DNA of 64,000 nt, from positions 1,818,501-1,882,500 of the forward strand of contig NZ_CP060488.1 in NCBI RefSeq assembly GCF_014334015.1, given 5' to 3'. The DNA is from Bacteroides sp. M10 (GTDB taxonomy: Bacteria > Bacteroidota > Bacteroidia > Bacteroidales > Bacteroidaceae). Shown here in pieces: positions 55,663 through 64,000 of this stretch; the first letter of the stretch is position 1; every line of letters begins with the position of its first letter. Under the pieces are notes generated by a model. The model made no database searches. It was not told the origin of the DNA and saw only the letters and a program-made list of their open reading frames with translations. The position numbers and the translations under genes are program-made.

Positions 55663-56739
55663 ATGAAACTATTCAACTATTTATTGGCCGGGATATTGTG
55701 TGCTTCTGTCACTTGTCTCCCGGCGCAGCATCGGGCTGATCCCCAGAAATTGGTCAATCCGGAATCCTTTTCTATGATTTTGCTCGGTGATCCACAGGGA
55801 TATACCAAGTATGATATTAACCAGCCGCTTTTTGATCTTTGTACCGCATGGATTGCGGACAATATAGAGTCGCTTAAAATTAAAGCTGTCCTTTGTACAG
55901 GCGATTTGGTGGAGCAGAATGATAATAATGTATTAAACCGTAAGATGCTGAACCAGACCAGTCGTGAAATGTGGGAGGCAGCATCGCAGGCTTTGAAAAG
56001 ACTGGATAACAAAGTACCTTATATTATTGCCGCAGGCAATCATGATTATGGATACAAAGCCGCAGAAAACGGTCGTACTTATTTTCCTGATTATATTCCT
56101 TTTGAACGAAATTCTACCTGGCGGAATATCTGTGTCAGTGAATTTCCTAATCGTGAAGGCAGGGCGTCTTTAGAGAATTCGGCTTTTGAGTTTGATGAGC
56201 CGGGATGGGGAAAGATTTTGGTTATAGCAGTAGAGTTTGTGCCTCGTGATGAAGTTTTGCAATGGGCGAAAGATTTGGTAAACAAGCCGAAATACAAGAA
56301 TCATAAGGTGATTTTTATCACTCATTCTTATCTTGATATAGGTAATAAGCGTGTTACGAAAGATGGGTATAAGATTTCTCCACAAAACTCGGGGCAGGCT
56401 ATTTGGGAGAAACTTATTTATCCTTCTTCCAATATCCGTCTCGTACTTTGCGGACATGTGGGAAGAGACACCGGTGAATATGAGAATAATGTGGCTTATC
56501 GGGTGGATAAGAACAGTGCCGGGAAAGATGTATCACAAATGACGTTTAATGTACAATATGTAGGAGGCGGTCCGGAAGGGAACGGAGGGGATGGTTGGCT
56601 TCGCATTCTGGAATTTATGCCGGATGGTAAAACGATCAAAGTACGTACTTATTCTCCCTTGTTTGGGATTTCAAAATTGACTAAGCATTTGGCGCATCGT
56701 ACGGCACCGTACGATCAGTTTGATATTATATTGGAATAA
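55663..56739 (+). CDS. Exported calcineurin-like metallophosphoesterase
   Basis: This 358-residue protein has a signal peptide (about 1-21, CLPAQ) and the five metal-site blocks of calcineurin-like phosphoesterases: GDPQ (Asp43), GDLVEQND, AGNHDYGY, FITHSYLD and CGHVGR. The first block has Gln where DxH is usual, and the last is GHxG rather than GHxH, both known variants. Such enzymes cleave phosphomonoesters or phosphodiesters with two bound metal ions. It begins three bases after the GH43 gene and precedes a GH2 gene, so it is probably made with them and may remove phosphate from the target glycan. Confidence 0.9.
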   Translation: MKLFNYLLAGILCASVTCLPAQHRADPQKLVNPESFSMILLGDPQGYTKYDINQPLFDLCTAWIADNIESLKIKAVLCTGDLVEQNDNNVLNRKMLNQTSREMWEAASQALKRLDNKVPYIIAAGNHDYGYKAAENGRTYFPDYIPFERNSTWRNICVSEFPNREGRASLENSAFEFDEPGWGKILVIAVEFVPRDEVLQWAKDLVNKPKYKNHKVIFITHSYLDIGNKRVTKDGYKISPQNSGQAIWEKLIYPSSNIRLVLCGHVGRDTGEYENNVAYRVDKNSAGKDVSQMTFNVQYVGGGPEGNGGDGWLRILEFMPDGKTIKVRTYSPLFGISKLTKHLAHRTAPYDQFDIILE

Positions 56740-56778
56740 CTTGACCTAGTAAAAATACTCTTAATAGAAATAATGTAG

Positions 56779-58587
56779 ATGAGAAAAATTGTATGTTCTT
56801 TAGTGATACTTATTAATAGTGTTTATCTATTTGCACAGTGGAAACCGGTTGGCGGTCGAATTATGACGGAATGGGCGGCGAAAATAGATGTTGAAAACGT
56901 GTTGCCCGAATATCCCCGCCCAATTATGGAACGTGCTGACTGGATAAATCTGAACGGATTGTGGAATTATGCTATTTCTCCGGTAGGTCAAGCTATGCCA
57001 CAAAGTTATGATGGTCGGATTTTAGTTCCTTTTGCTGTAGAATCAAGCTTGTCCGGAGTGGGGAAAAGTCTTGGGGAGAAGAATGAACTTTGGTATCAGC
57101 GTCAATTCTCGGTTCCCTCCAAATGGAAAGGACATAGGATCTTATTGCATTTTGGGGCTGTTGACTGGAAAGCGGATGTTTGGGTAAATAAGGTAAAGGT
57201 GGGACAACATACAGGAGGATTTACTCCTTTTTCTTTTGATATCACGCCTGCCTTGCTGAATGGGGAAAATGAATTGATCGTGAAAGTGTGGGACCCGACT
57301 GATAAAGGTCCTCAACCTAGAGGAAAACAGGTTAGTAAGCCGGGAGGTATCTGGTATACTCCTGTCAGTGGTATTTGGCAAACAGTTTGGCTAGAACCTG
57401 TGCCAATCCGGTCGATTGGCAATATCAAAACGACTCCTGATATTGACAGGAATAAGTTGACAGTAGAGGTTATGACAGATCATCAGATGCTTTCAGATAA
57501 ATTGGAGGTGAAGGTATTAGAAGGAAAGCAGTTGGTGGCTGTAGGAAGTTCCGTAAATGGTATTCCGGTTGAAATTGCTATGCCGTCTGATGTAAAGTGG
57601 TGGTCACCGGATTCTCCGTTTTTATATGATATGGAAATTTGTCTGTATTCAGAAAATAAGTTGATCGATAAGGTTAAGAGCTATACTGCCATGCGTAAAT
57701 ATTCAACGAAACGCGATAAAAATGGAATTGTACGTCTACAATTGAATAATAAGGACTTGTTTCAATTTGGTCTTTTAGATCAGGGCTGGTGGCCGGATGG
57801 CTTGTATACGGCACCTTCGGATGAGGCCTTAGTATATGATATTCAAAAGACAAAAGATTTTGGATATAATATGATTCGCAAACATATAAAAGTAGAACCT
57901 GCCCGTTGGTATACGCATTGTGATCGTTTAGGGGTTATTGTGTGGCAGGATATGCCGAGTGGCGATAAGAATCCCGAGTGGCAGAATCGGAAGTATTTTG
58001 AGGGAACAGAATTCAAACGGTCTGCTGAATCAGAGGCTATTTATCGTAAAGAATGGAAAGAAATTATCGACTGCCTTTACTCTTATCCTTGTATTGGCAC
58101 ATGGGTACCTTTCAATGAGGCTTGGGGGCAGTTTAAAACCCTTGAAATAGCAGAATGGACAAAGCAATATGATCCTTCCCGTTTAGTGAATCCTGCCAGT
58201 GGAGGTAATCATTATACCTGTGGTGATATGCTCGATTTGCATAATTATCCCGGTCCGGAGATGTATTTATATGACGCACAGCGTGCAACTGTACTCGGAG
58301 AGTATGGAGGAATTGGTTTAGTGCTGAAGGAGCATCTTTGGGAGCCGAATCGTAATTGGGGGTATGTTCAGTTTAGTACTTCCAAAGAAGCTACTGATGA
58401 GTATCTGAAGTATGCTAATATGCTGAAGGATATGATTGCACGCGGATTCTCGGCTGCTGTTTATACACAGACTACAGATGTTGAGATCGAAGTGAACGGA
58501 TTGATGACATACGACCGCAAAGTAATAAAACTGGATGAACAGAAATTGAAGAGGGCAAATACGGAAATTTGTGAGAGTTTAAAGTAA
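56779..58587 (+). CDS. Secreted GH2-family glycosidase
   Basis: This 602-residue enzyme has a signal peptide (SVYLFAQ) and the compact GH2 plan of jelly roll (about 55-205, LNGLWNYAIS, FTPFSFDITPAL), immunoglobulin-like domain and TIM barrel. Glu447 in PFNEAWG is the acid/base and Glu508 in LGEYGG the nucleophile. The Phe-Asn-Glu form and small size resemble a group of GH2 enzymes in Bacteroides PULs that are not classical LacZ enzymes and lack the C-terminal domains. It is the last gene of PUL 2 and is followed by a long hairpin terminator. The sugar it releases is not predictable with confidence. Confidence 0.9.
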   Translation: MRKIVCSLVILINSVYLFAQWKPVGGRIMTEWAAKIDVENVLPEYPRPIMERADWINLNGLWNYAISPVGQAMPQSYDGRILVPFAVESSLSGVGKSLGEKNELWYQRQFSVPSKWKGHRILLHFGAVDWKADVWVNKVKVGQHTGGFTPFSFDITPALLNGENELIVKVWDPTDKGPQPRGKQVSKPGGIWYTPVSGIWQTVWLEPVPIRSIGNIKTTPDIDRNKLTVEVMTDHQMLSDKLEVKVLEGKQLVAVGSSVNGIPVEIAMPSDVKWWSPDSPFLYDMEICLYSENKLIDKVKSYTAMRKYSTKRDKNGIVRLQLNNKDLFQFGLLDQGWWPDGLYTAPSDEALVYDIQKTKDFGYNMIRKHIKVEPARWYTHCDRLGVIVWQDMPSGDKNPEWQNRKYFEGTEFKRSAESEAIYRKEWKEIIDCLYSYPCIGTWVPFNEAWGQFKTLEIAEWTKQYDPSRLVNPASGGNHYTCGDMLDLHNYPGPEMYLYDAQRATVLGEYGGIGLVLKEHLWEPNRNWGYVQFSTSKEATDEYLKYANMLKDMIARGFSAAVYTQTTDVEIEVNGLMTYDRKVIKLDEQKLKRANTEICESLK

Positions 58588-58680
58588 GAAGCCGGATTAG
58601 CTATTTGGCTGAACAAAAAACTCATCTGTAATAACTCGAATTATAGATACTGTTTGCAATATTATATAATTGAGAAGAGG

Positions 58681-58749
58681 GTATCTGAAAATGAAGTGAC
58701 TCCTAAAATTTTTTGTCTAACTTTTAGGGGTCACTTCATTTTCAGATAC
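58681..58749. terminator. Long bidirectional hairpin terminator, possibly built from insertion-sequence ends
   Basis: Two 28-base arms (58681-58708 and 58722-58749) pair with one mismatch around a T-rich 13-base loop, between the convergent GH2 and GH106 genes. The right arm, read on the minus strand, contains TGAAGTGACCCCTAAAAG then TTAGACA, which resembles terminal inverted repeats of some IS3-group elements. No transposase is present. Confidence 0.75.
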
Positions 58750-58770
58750 TTTCTTAAAGAATGAGATGTG

Positions 58771-61700
58771 TCAATATTTTATTAATCTTATAGGCCCTAA
58801 TAATCCAGAAGGTAGTAATGCCGAATCAGATTTGAAAAAATGGTAGGATGTATAATATTGGGGAGTTACACCTTTTTGTTGATCACCTATTAGTCCATTT
58901 CTCCAAAGGTTGGTGACTTTTATTTCCAGAGTATTTTCTCCAGGATTGATTGCAGCGGTTATATCAACAATAAAAGGAGCTTTCCAAAATGTGCCGCATA
59001 TTTTTCCATTCACATAAACCTCTGCAATATTTTTAACTGATCCCATATCAAGTAATAGCTTATCCGATTTTTTATAATTCTCCGGTTTGATAATAAAAGA
59101 GTTAGTATAAGTAGCAGTTCCAGAGAAGTATCGGATGGAAGGAGATGAGTAGTCGGTGAAGGAAACTAAACTATCCATTAAAAGAGATTCGGAATTTCCT
59201 ATTTTAGGTTGAAATTTTACAGTCCAGTTAGAATCAATTGTAGTTAATTCTTTTTTGTGAGGTAAAGGAATCTCTTGTTTTATACGTTTAGTGGGTTTTA
59301 TAAATACAACGAATACAGCATCATTTTGTACCATTGAGAATTTAACAATAGTCCGTCCGTCCTTCATCTCATAAGAAACATCCTCTGAAAGTCCGGTTTC
59401 AGGATGCCAAATTTCAGGTTTCAATCCAGATACCCGAAAAGAAACTTCCGTATATAACTCTTTATCAGAAGGATTACTGACCCAATAAATATGACCATGA
59501 TCAAGCAAGCGGTGTCTGTATTTTAAAGTTATATGTTTATTATTGCGGTATATAAAGTCCGGTTGCACACCTGTTGATTCCAGGATTTCTTCTATAGGAG
59601 TATCGGTATAGACGTTTTTTCGGTTGGTATGCCAGATGGAAGTTACTAACGCTTTAAATTCATCAGCATTATCCAAATTGCTTCCGCGAAAAATAGGTTC
59701 TCTGCCTAAAACAGCAACACCTTCTTCTACCAAAGATGCTATTTTTTTCAATACTTTGAGTGACATTACTTTGGTATTCTCTCCTAATATTAAAATAGAA
59801 TATTTTCGTCCGGAAGGAGCTAACAAGCACTTCTTGTCCATCTTGATATCATGCACAAATCCATATGGGTCAATAAAGTCGTATTCATATCCTGCAGGTA
59901 TGTCCGGAAGAGTATGTGCATATAAACCTGTAATACAATTATCTTCTCCGTAATAGTATAAAATGTCTGCCACATTATTACCTTGTTGAAGCATATAACT
60001 ACTGCGCGCAAGATAATCTATCCATACTTTTGCTTGTTCAGCCCAAGTTTCATGGCGGTTAAACCATTGCCCGTATTGTATTAATCCAAGTCCCGGTATT
60101 TTATCATCCACAGGCTGGTGCGATGTCTCATGAATAACAAAACGATTTAATCCGTTTGCTAAAGCTTTATCTGCGATAGGCTTAATGTTTTCTGGACAAC
60201 ATGCATATGCATGGTGGGCTATAGCAGAGCCAAATTCAGCTGCTACAATGTTTTGTCCATAGATATGGGCGACTGAAGCGCTTTCTCTAATATCCGCTTG
60301 TCCCATCTGTTGTGATGAACAGGCACCGGAATTAGGCATCCAAAGTGCTGCCATGGGGAATGTTGCCGTTCTTTTTATTTCCATTCCATCACCTACATAT
60401 ACTCTTCCGTTTTCGTGAGCTTCTGTATATCGTCCTTTTAAACCATATTCTTTTACAATAGAATTTATGCGGTCATAATTTTTACGATACAATTCTGCGA
60501 TAGCCAGGCGCCAATCGCGAAGAAAACACTCGCTTTCACTTGTGTTTTCTATGATTTCGCCGGTTAAAACAGGCAACCAAGGTAATAAATCATATCCATA
60601 TTTATGCTTAAAGAAGCTAGGTAACGATGGGGTCCAAGTCTGCCAATGCGCTTCGTAACTATCCGTTATAATATATTGGATTCCGCGTTTTCCCATAAAA
60701 CCGCCGGCAGCTTCTTTATACATATCCATATAAGTGCGAAAATATGAAAGCCAACTTTCCGGATCAAGTTTATCCACTTCTAAACCGGTAGCCTCGGCTG
60801 GGGCAGGATGATTGCGTTTACCTGTAAGTGAATAGCCGAAACGGTAAATGCGCCACTTCCCTTCTGGGACATTCCATTTTAAAATGCCGTTCGAGTCGAG
60901 CTTGTTCGTTAATATAATAACATTTTTTTTATCAATGGGAGTATTTGTTTCCGGTGTTGGATAGTTCATCAGGTCGTGCGGAGAAGAAAACCCCGCTTTC
61001 TCTTCTGTGTGATTTATCTTTACAGTCGGGTGTAATACAAATTCTGGTATTTGAGTACCCGGAGCATTGTTTGTAGGATTAGGAACAAGTACCCGGAAAT
61101 AACGTGCTGTTGTTTCCGGAATAGATATGGTTTGCTGAGCATTACCTCCATCCGGAATTCCGCAAACCATCCGATAATCAACCCCATTGTCACTACATTG
61201 TAGAAAATTTACTGTTTGAGGAGATTCTGAACGCCATTCTGTACGCAAACGGCCACTGACAAAAGATAAAGCTCTTATCGTTTGCGGTTTGGGAAAAGAA
61301 TATTCTATCCAACCATATTTATCAAATGGGTTGAACGGTAGAAGCTCGGCATTTGTAAAATCTCCGTCTGTAAGTTTATGTAGTGAGAAATTACCACCAC
61401 TTGAAGTTATTTCAGCATCTAACTCATTTAACGATAATTCTTCGCTTGGCAATCGTACGGCAATCGTGGCAATATCTTCGTAATATTCGGTATAGTTGTT
61501 CATGTTTCGTATGGGGATATTTTGAAATTCCCCTGTCGTGGTATATGGGCTTGGTAGTTTCCCGGAAAACATTTTTTGACCTTCTACCGTGAATGTTCGC
61601 CACACTAGTTTTTTCATAGCATTTTTAGGATTTACCCAAGGACCTCCCGTTGAGCTCCATCCTGGAGCACTGGCTATACCGACTTCCATATTTAAAGAGT

Positions 61701-62049
61701 CTGCTAGATGGATGGCATAGCGGAAGGCTTTTTTCCATTTGGGAGTCATGTATACAAGCCGTTCTTTGACAATCGGTTTGGTATACAAGGAAGCGTCAAA
61801 TTGATGAAATCCTCCTATTCCGATCCTATTCATCCATAATAAGTCTTTATAGATTCCTTCTTCCGTAATATTACCGTCCATCCAATGCCACCATACTCTT
61901 GGTTTTGCTTCTTGTGGTGGATTAATAAATCCCTTGTAGATTTCGTGTTCGGAAGTCAAAGCAGATGCGTGTGTCTTTATTGAATATAAGGTTAGGATAT
62001 AAGAAAACAAGAGTATTGTTACTATAGGGATATTGTTAAAGTGTTTCAT
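58771..62049 (-). CDS. GH106-family alpha-L-rhamnosidase-like enzyme
   Basis: This 1092-residue secreted protein matches GH106 from its first domain: PRVWWHWMDGNITEEGIYKDL, then MNRIGIGGFHQFDASL and GIASAPGWSSTGGPWV. A discoidin-like jelly roll is inserted at about 210-330 (FSLHKLTDGDFTNAELLPF, TVNFLQCSDNG), and the barrel continues with YEAHWQTWTPSLPSFFKHKYGYD and the catalytic-region segment VYVGDGMEIKRTATFPMAALWMP. A C-terminal galactose-binding-like sandwich closes the protein (EVYVNGKICGTFWKAPF). GH106 enzymes cleave alpha-L-rhamnose, notably from pectic side chains. It is the last gene of a minus-strand unit with the SGNH esterase and GH127 genes. Confidence 0.92.
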   Translation of the reverse strand: MKHFNNIPIVTILLFSYILTLYSIKTHASALTSEHEIYKGFINPPQEAKPRVWWHWMDGNITEEGIYKDLLWMNRIGIGGFHQFDASLYTKPIVKERLVYMTPKWKKAFRYAIHLADSLNMEVGIASAPGWSSTGGPWVNPKNAMKKLVWRTFTVEGQKMFSGKLPSPYTTTGEFQNIPIRNMNNYTEYYEDIATIAVRLPSEELSLNELDAEITSSGGNFSLHKLTDGDFTNAELLPFNPFDKYGWIEYSFPKPQTIRALSFVSGRLRTEWRSESPQTVNFLQCSDNGVDYRMVCGIPDGGNAQQTISIPETTARYFRVLVPNPTNNAPGTQIPEFVLHPTVKINHTEEKAGFSSPHDLMNYPTPETNTPIDKKNVIILTNKLDSNGILKWNVPEGKWRIYRFGYSLTGKRNHPAPAEATGLEVDKLDPESWLSYFRTYMDMYKEAAGGFMGKRGIQYIITDSYEAHWQTWTPSLPSFFKHKYGYDLLPWLPVLTGEIIENTSESECFLRDWRLAIAELYRKNYDRINSIVKEYGLKGRYTEAHENGRVYVGDGMEIKRTATFPMAALWMPNSGACSSQQMGQADIRESASVAHIYGQNIVAAEFGSAIAHHAYACCPENIKPIADKALANGLNRFVIHETSHQPVDDKIPGLGLIQYGQWFNRHETWAEQAKVWIDYLARSSYMLQQGNNVADILYYYGEDNCITGLYAHTLPDIPAGYEYDFIDPYGFVHDIKMDKKCLLAPSGRKYSILILGENTKVMSLKVLKKIASLVEEGVAVLGREPIFRGSNLDNADEFKALVTSIWHTNRKNVYTDTPIEEILESTGVQPDFIYRNNKHITLKYRHRLLDHGHIYWVSNPSDKELYTEVSFRVSGLKPEIWHPETGLSEDVSYEMKDGRTIVKFSMVQNDAVFVVFIKPTKRIKQEIPLPHKKELTTIDSNWTVKFQPKIGNSESLLMDSLVSFTDYSSPSIRYFSGTATYTNSFIIKPENYKKSDKLLLDMGSVKNIAEVYVNGKICGTFWKAPFIVDITAAINPGENTLEIKVTNLWRNGLIGDQQKGVTPQYYTSYHFFKSDSALLPSGLLGPIRLIKY

Positions 62050-62160
62050 ATAATTATAATCGTTAAAAGTATGTTTGAAATTCTAAGTTTCTCGCAGAAA
62101 GAAGAAGTGCTTTTTCTGTAAGAAACATGAATCACATAAAATGTAGAGGGGTGTGTTAAA

Positions 62161-62853
62161 TTAACGTATTACTCCCCAAATAGTCTCTGCAATCATTTGC
62201 ATTCCTTCATCATTGGGATGCGTTATGATAAAATCTTGAGTGATTACATATGGCTTCTTATTTATGTCATAAAGTGTATCGCCTATTTGTGGGCGGACAT
62301 TATATAGATTATCTATCCAATAGAGTGGCACGTAAGTAAGATCGTTGGTTCGTGCGGCATGAATGATGCTCCGTTCTTTACTGTCGTTTTTCCAGAAACA
62401 ACCGGTAATAATAACACGCTTTGCTTTGCTCTGACAATATTTCACAAGTCGTGAAATTGCATCTGGAAAAGTGGTAACATCTTGTACATTTTCACCTAAA
62501 CGTATAATAATGATATCTTTGTTTTTGCAATAAGATCCAATTAGGGAGTCAATATCGCATGATAGATTACGCTCCCAAGATGCAATGTTTAAGGGGGTGA
62601 CAGTTGAGTTCGGATGATACTTACAAAGCATCTTTTCCAATTGATGGCAATAGTCATATTCTATATTGGAAGCAGCCATACCCCAATCGGAAAACCATTC
62701 GATATCTTCTTTTATCGGATGTTTTGTAATAGAGTTTCCTAAACAAAGGACCTGTAGCGGGTCATTGACATTATGCGGTTGTTGGCAGGCGATAAATAAC
62801 CCTCCACAAATAGCTGTAAATAGTATCTTTTTTATTTTATTGTATTTTTTCAT
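62161..62853 (-). CDS. SGNH/GDSL-like esterase lipoprotein with an altered catalytic triad
   Basis: This protein of about 230 residues starts at ATG 62853, which gives a lipoprotein signal (GGLFIAC). It shows SGNH blocks: Ser41 in CLGNSIT, the Asn-like block RLGENVQD, and HPNDEGM with His212. The Asp normally three residues before the catalytic His (DxxHPN) is Ile here (IITHPN), so the enzyme may use a Ser-His dyad or a different Asp. SGNH enzymes of PULs commonly remove acetyl groups from glycans. It lies 60 bases after the GH127-type gene and 111 bases before the GH106 gene, and would de-esterify the glycan the two enzymes trim. Confidence 0.82.
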   Translation of the reverse strand: MKKYNKIKKILFTAICGGLFIACQQPHNVNDPLQVLCLGNSITKHPIKEDIEWFSDWGMAASNIEYDYCHQLEKMLCKYHPNSTVTPLNIASWERNLSCDIDSLIGSYCKNKDIIIIRLGENVQDVTTFPDAISRLVKYCQSKAKRVIITGCFWKNDSKERSIIHAARTNDLTYVPLYWIDNLYNVRPQIGDTLYDINKKPYVITQDFIITHPNDEGMQMIAETIWGVIR

Positions 62854-62913
62854 TGTTATAACACGATTAATATTCCGTAATGGCTGGTTCTCCTTCAAGC
62901 CAGGCTATCATAT

Positions 62914-64000
62914 TTAGTACTTTTTATAAGGTTCGGACATGGCATGGAATGTTTGTGGTATCCATACCCTGTAACGCCCATTGGGATTCCAATCATTGCC
63001 AGAAGAAGAAAAGTCGCAAAAATTGATAAGTTTGGGAGTCTTGTTTTCTACGTTTTCTAAATCCGTACCCAATACGGCAGGAACTGTAAGTGTGATCCAA
63101 GGGAAGGTTCCTGTTTTGTTTTTTTTAATTTTCGCTTGTATTACACCTTGATTGTTACACTTAATGGTTGCACATTCGTCTATATCACCATCGTTGAAAC
63201 GACTGTCTCGTGCGAAAAGTAAAGGACCGCGTACTATGGCTTGAGAATTATTTAGTTTTACGACTTTGGTTTCTATCTTGAAATCAAGTGTCACCTTATC
63301 CGCATTTTCCCAGATACGTTCTATGTATAGGTAGCCTCCTTTATGCGTTATTTCCTGCTCCTCTCCATTTATATAGGCTTTCATCTTTTCTATTTGAGTC
63401 GGTATACGTAACGCAAGCGTGAATTTCTCCTTTTTTTGTACTCCTATGTTTACATTTACCTTACCATGTATAGGATAATCGCTCTCTACATTTAAATGAA
63501 CTTTATTTTTTTTATTTAGTGAAATAGTGGCCTGTAAAGGTAAATAGAGGTTGAGATAAATGTGGTTGTCTTTTATTGTACAAGCCGTTTTGGGTATTAG
63601 AGCAAACCCTCTTGGTCCATTGGCGTTACAACAATTTATATGCATACCACATTGCTCTTCGCCGGGTTGTCTTCGACCTTCCAATGGGCTGTATTTAGAG
63701 ATTTGACTGCCGTCATTTTTCATGGTTGCCATCAAAGCGTTGTACATGGTGTGTTCAAATTCTTCTGCATAGAACGAGTTGCCGGTTTTGCATAGCAGGC
63801 GATGACATAGTTGCATGTAAGTAAATGTGACGCAAGTTTCCATGGTATGGTATGTAGGCAATGTTTGTTTCTCCTTTCCTTTATACCAGCATTCAAAAGC
63901 GGCTCCTGAACCTGCTATATTAATCTCATCTTCTTGGATATTGTTTACTGCTTTCTCTGCAATTTTTATGTAAAAAGGATCATTTACTATGGTGCCAAGT
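62914..64000 (-). CDS. GH127-type beta-L-arabinofuranosidase (N-terminus outside window)
   Basis: The C-terminal 361 codons are present and the reading frame continues past the right edge. GH127 and related DUF1680 enzymes use a zinc-bound cysteine nucleophile. The motif METCVT supplies the Glu and Cys, and HINCCNANGPRGFALIP the Cys-Cys pair and invariant NGPR. Upstream of it the frame reads through IAGSGAAFECWYKG and YHTMETC without a break. The C-terminal half is the expected pair of beta-sandwiches (LNLYLPLQATISL, FTLALRIPT). The family acts on beta-L-arabinofuranose; related GH146 enzymes do similar work. It is first in the three-gene unit GH127-SGNH-GH106. Confidence 0.9.
   Translation of the reverse strand, partial: LGTIVNDPFYIKIAEKAVNNIQEDEINIAGSGAAFECWYKGKEKQTLPTYHTMETCVTFTYMQLCHRLLCKTGNSFYAEEFEHTMYNALMATMKNDGSQISKYSPLEGRRQPGEEQCGMHINCCNANGPRGFALIPKTACTIKDNHIYLNLYLPLQATISLNKKNKVHLNVESDYPIHGKVNVNIGVQKKEKFTLALRIPTQIEKMKAYINGEEQEITHKGGYLYIERIWENADKVTLDFKIETKVVKLNNSQAIVRGPLLFARDSRFNDGDIDECATIKCNNQGVIQAKIKKNKTGTFPWITLTVPAVLGTDLENVENKTPKLINFCDFSSSGNDWNPNGRYRVWIPQTFHAMSEPYKKY

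Overview
This window is from a gut Bacteroidota genome, most likely Bacteroides of the thetaiotaomicron/ovatus/xylanisolvens group. The evidence is three SusC/SusD pairs with surrounding glycoside hydrolases, lipoproteins with Bacteroides-style lipoboxes, an ECF sigma/FecR pair feeding a SusC that carries an STN domain, Bacteroides HU-like proteins, and several upstream sites matching the Bacteroides -7 box TAnnTTTG. No rRNA, tRNA, CRISPR array or intact insertion sequence was seen.

Region 1 (1-28.8 kb, nearly all on the minus strand) is one large polysaccharide utilisation locus (PUL). In transcription order it holds a LacI-type regulator, a GH78 rhamnosidase-like lipoprotein, a GH2 beta-mannosidase-like enzyme, a ROK sugar kinase, a GmhA-type sedoheptulose-7-phosphate isomerase, a clan GH-A glycosidase lipoprotein, an MFS sugar transporter, a GH36 enzyme, a GH36/GH-A fusion enzyme, a leucine-rich-repeat lipoprotein, and two tandem SusC/SusD pairs (the last SusD runs off the left edge). 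Near-identical TTAATCGGTTAA palindromes before lacI and at the ROK/gmhA junction, with a related AACCGGTT site before GH78, are probable operators. The kinase plus heptose-phosphate isomerase suggests that a heptose, or alternatively mannose, is released, imported, phosphorylated and fed into central metabolism. A CBM9-like protein is encoded divergently.

Region 2 (28.8-45.3 kb) is mostly housekeeping: an lpxA-like acyltransferase behind a tripartite RND efflux operon, a secreted LacZ-type GH2 beta-galactosidase, a 3-kb module with two HU-like proteins around an Rpn/PD-(D/E)XK protein, an Ig-like lipoprotein overlapping a DUF3108 protein, and a PaaI-type thioesterase. The HU module is flanked by identical 22-bp direct repeats and contains an unusual array of four palindromes at exact 22-bp spacing.

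Region 3 (45.3-58.6 kb) is a second PUL: FecR anti-sigma and ECF sigma on the minus strand, then on the plus strand a lipoprotein with a phosphodiester-glycosidase-like C-terminus, SusC with STN domain, SusD, a GH43 lipoprotein, a calcineurin-like phosphoesterase and a GH2 enzyme. Two phospho-related folds in one PUL hint at a phosphorylated glycan target.

Region 4 (58.7-64 kb, minus strand, convergent with region 3) holds a GH106 alpha-L-rhamnosidase-like enzyme, an SGNH-type lipoprotein esterase and the C-terminal part of a GH127-type beta-L-arabinofuranosidase. This set suggests a pectic or arabinogalactan side-chain substrate. The two loci are separated by a 28-bp-stem hairpin whose arms resemble insertion-sequence termini.
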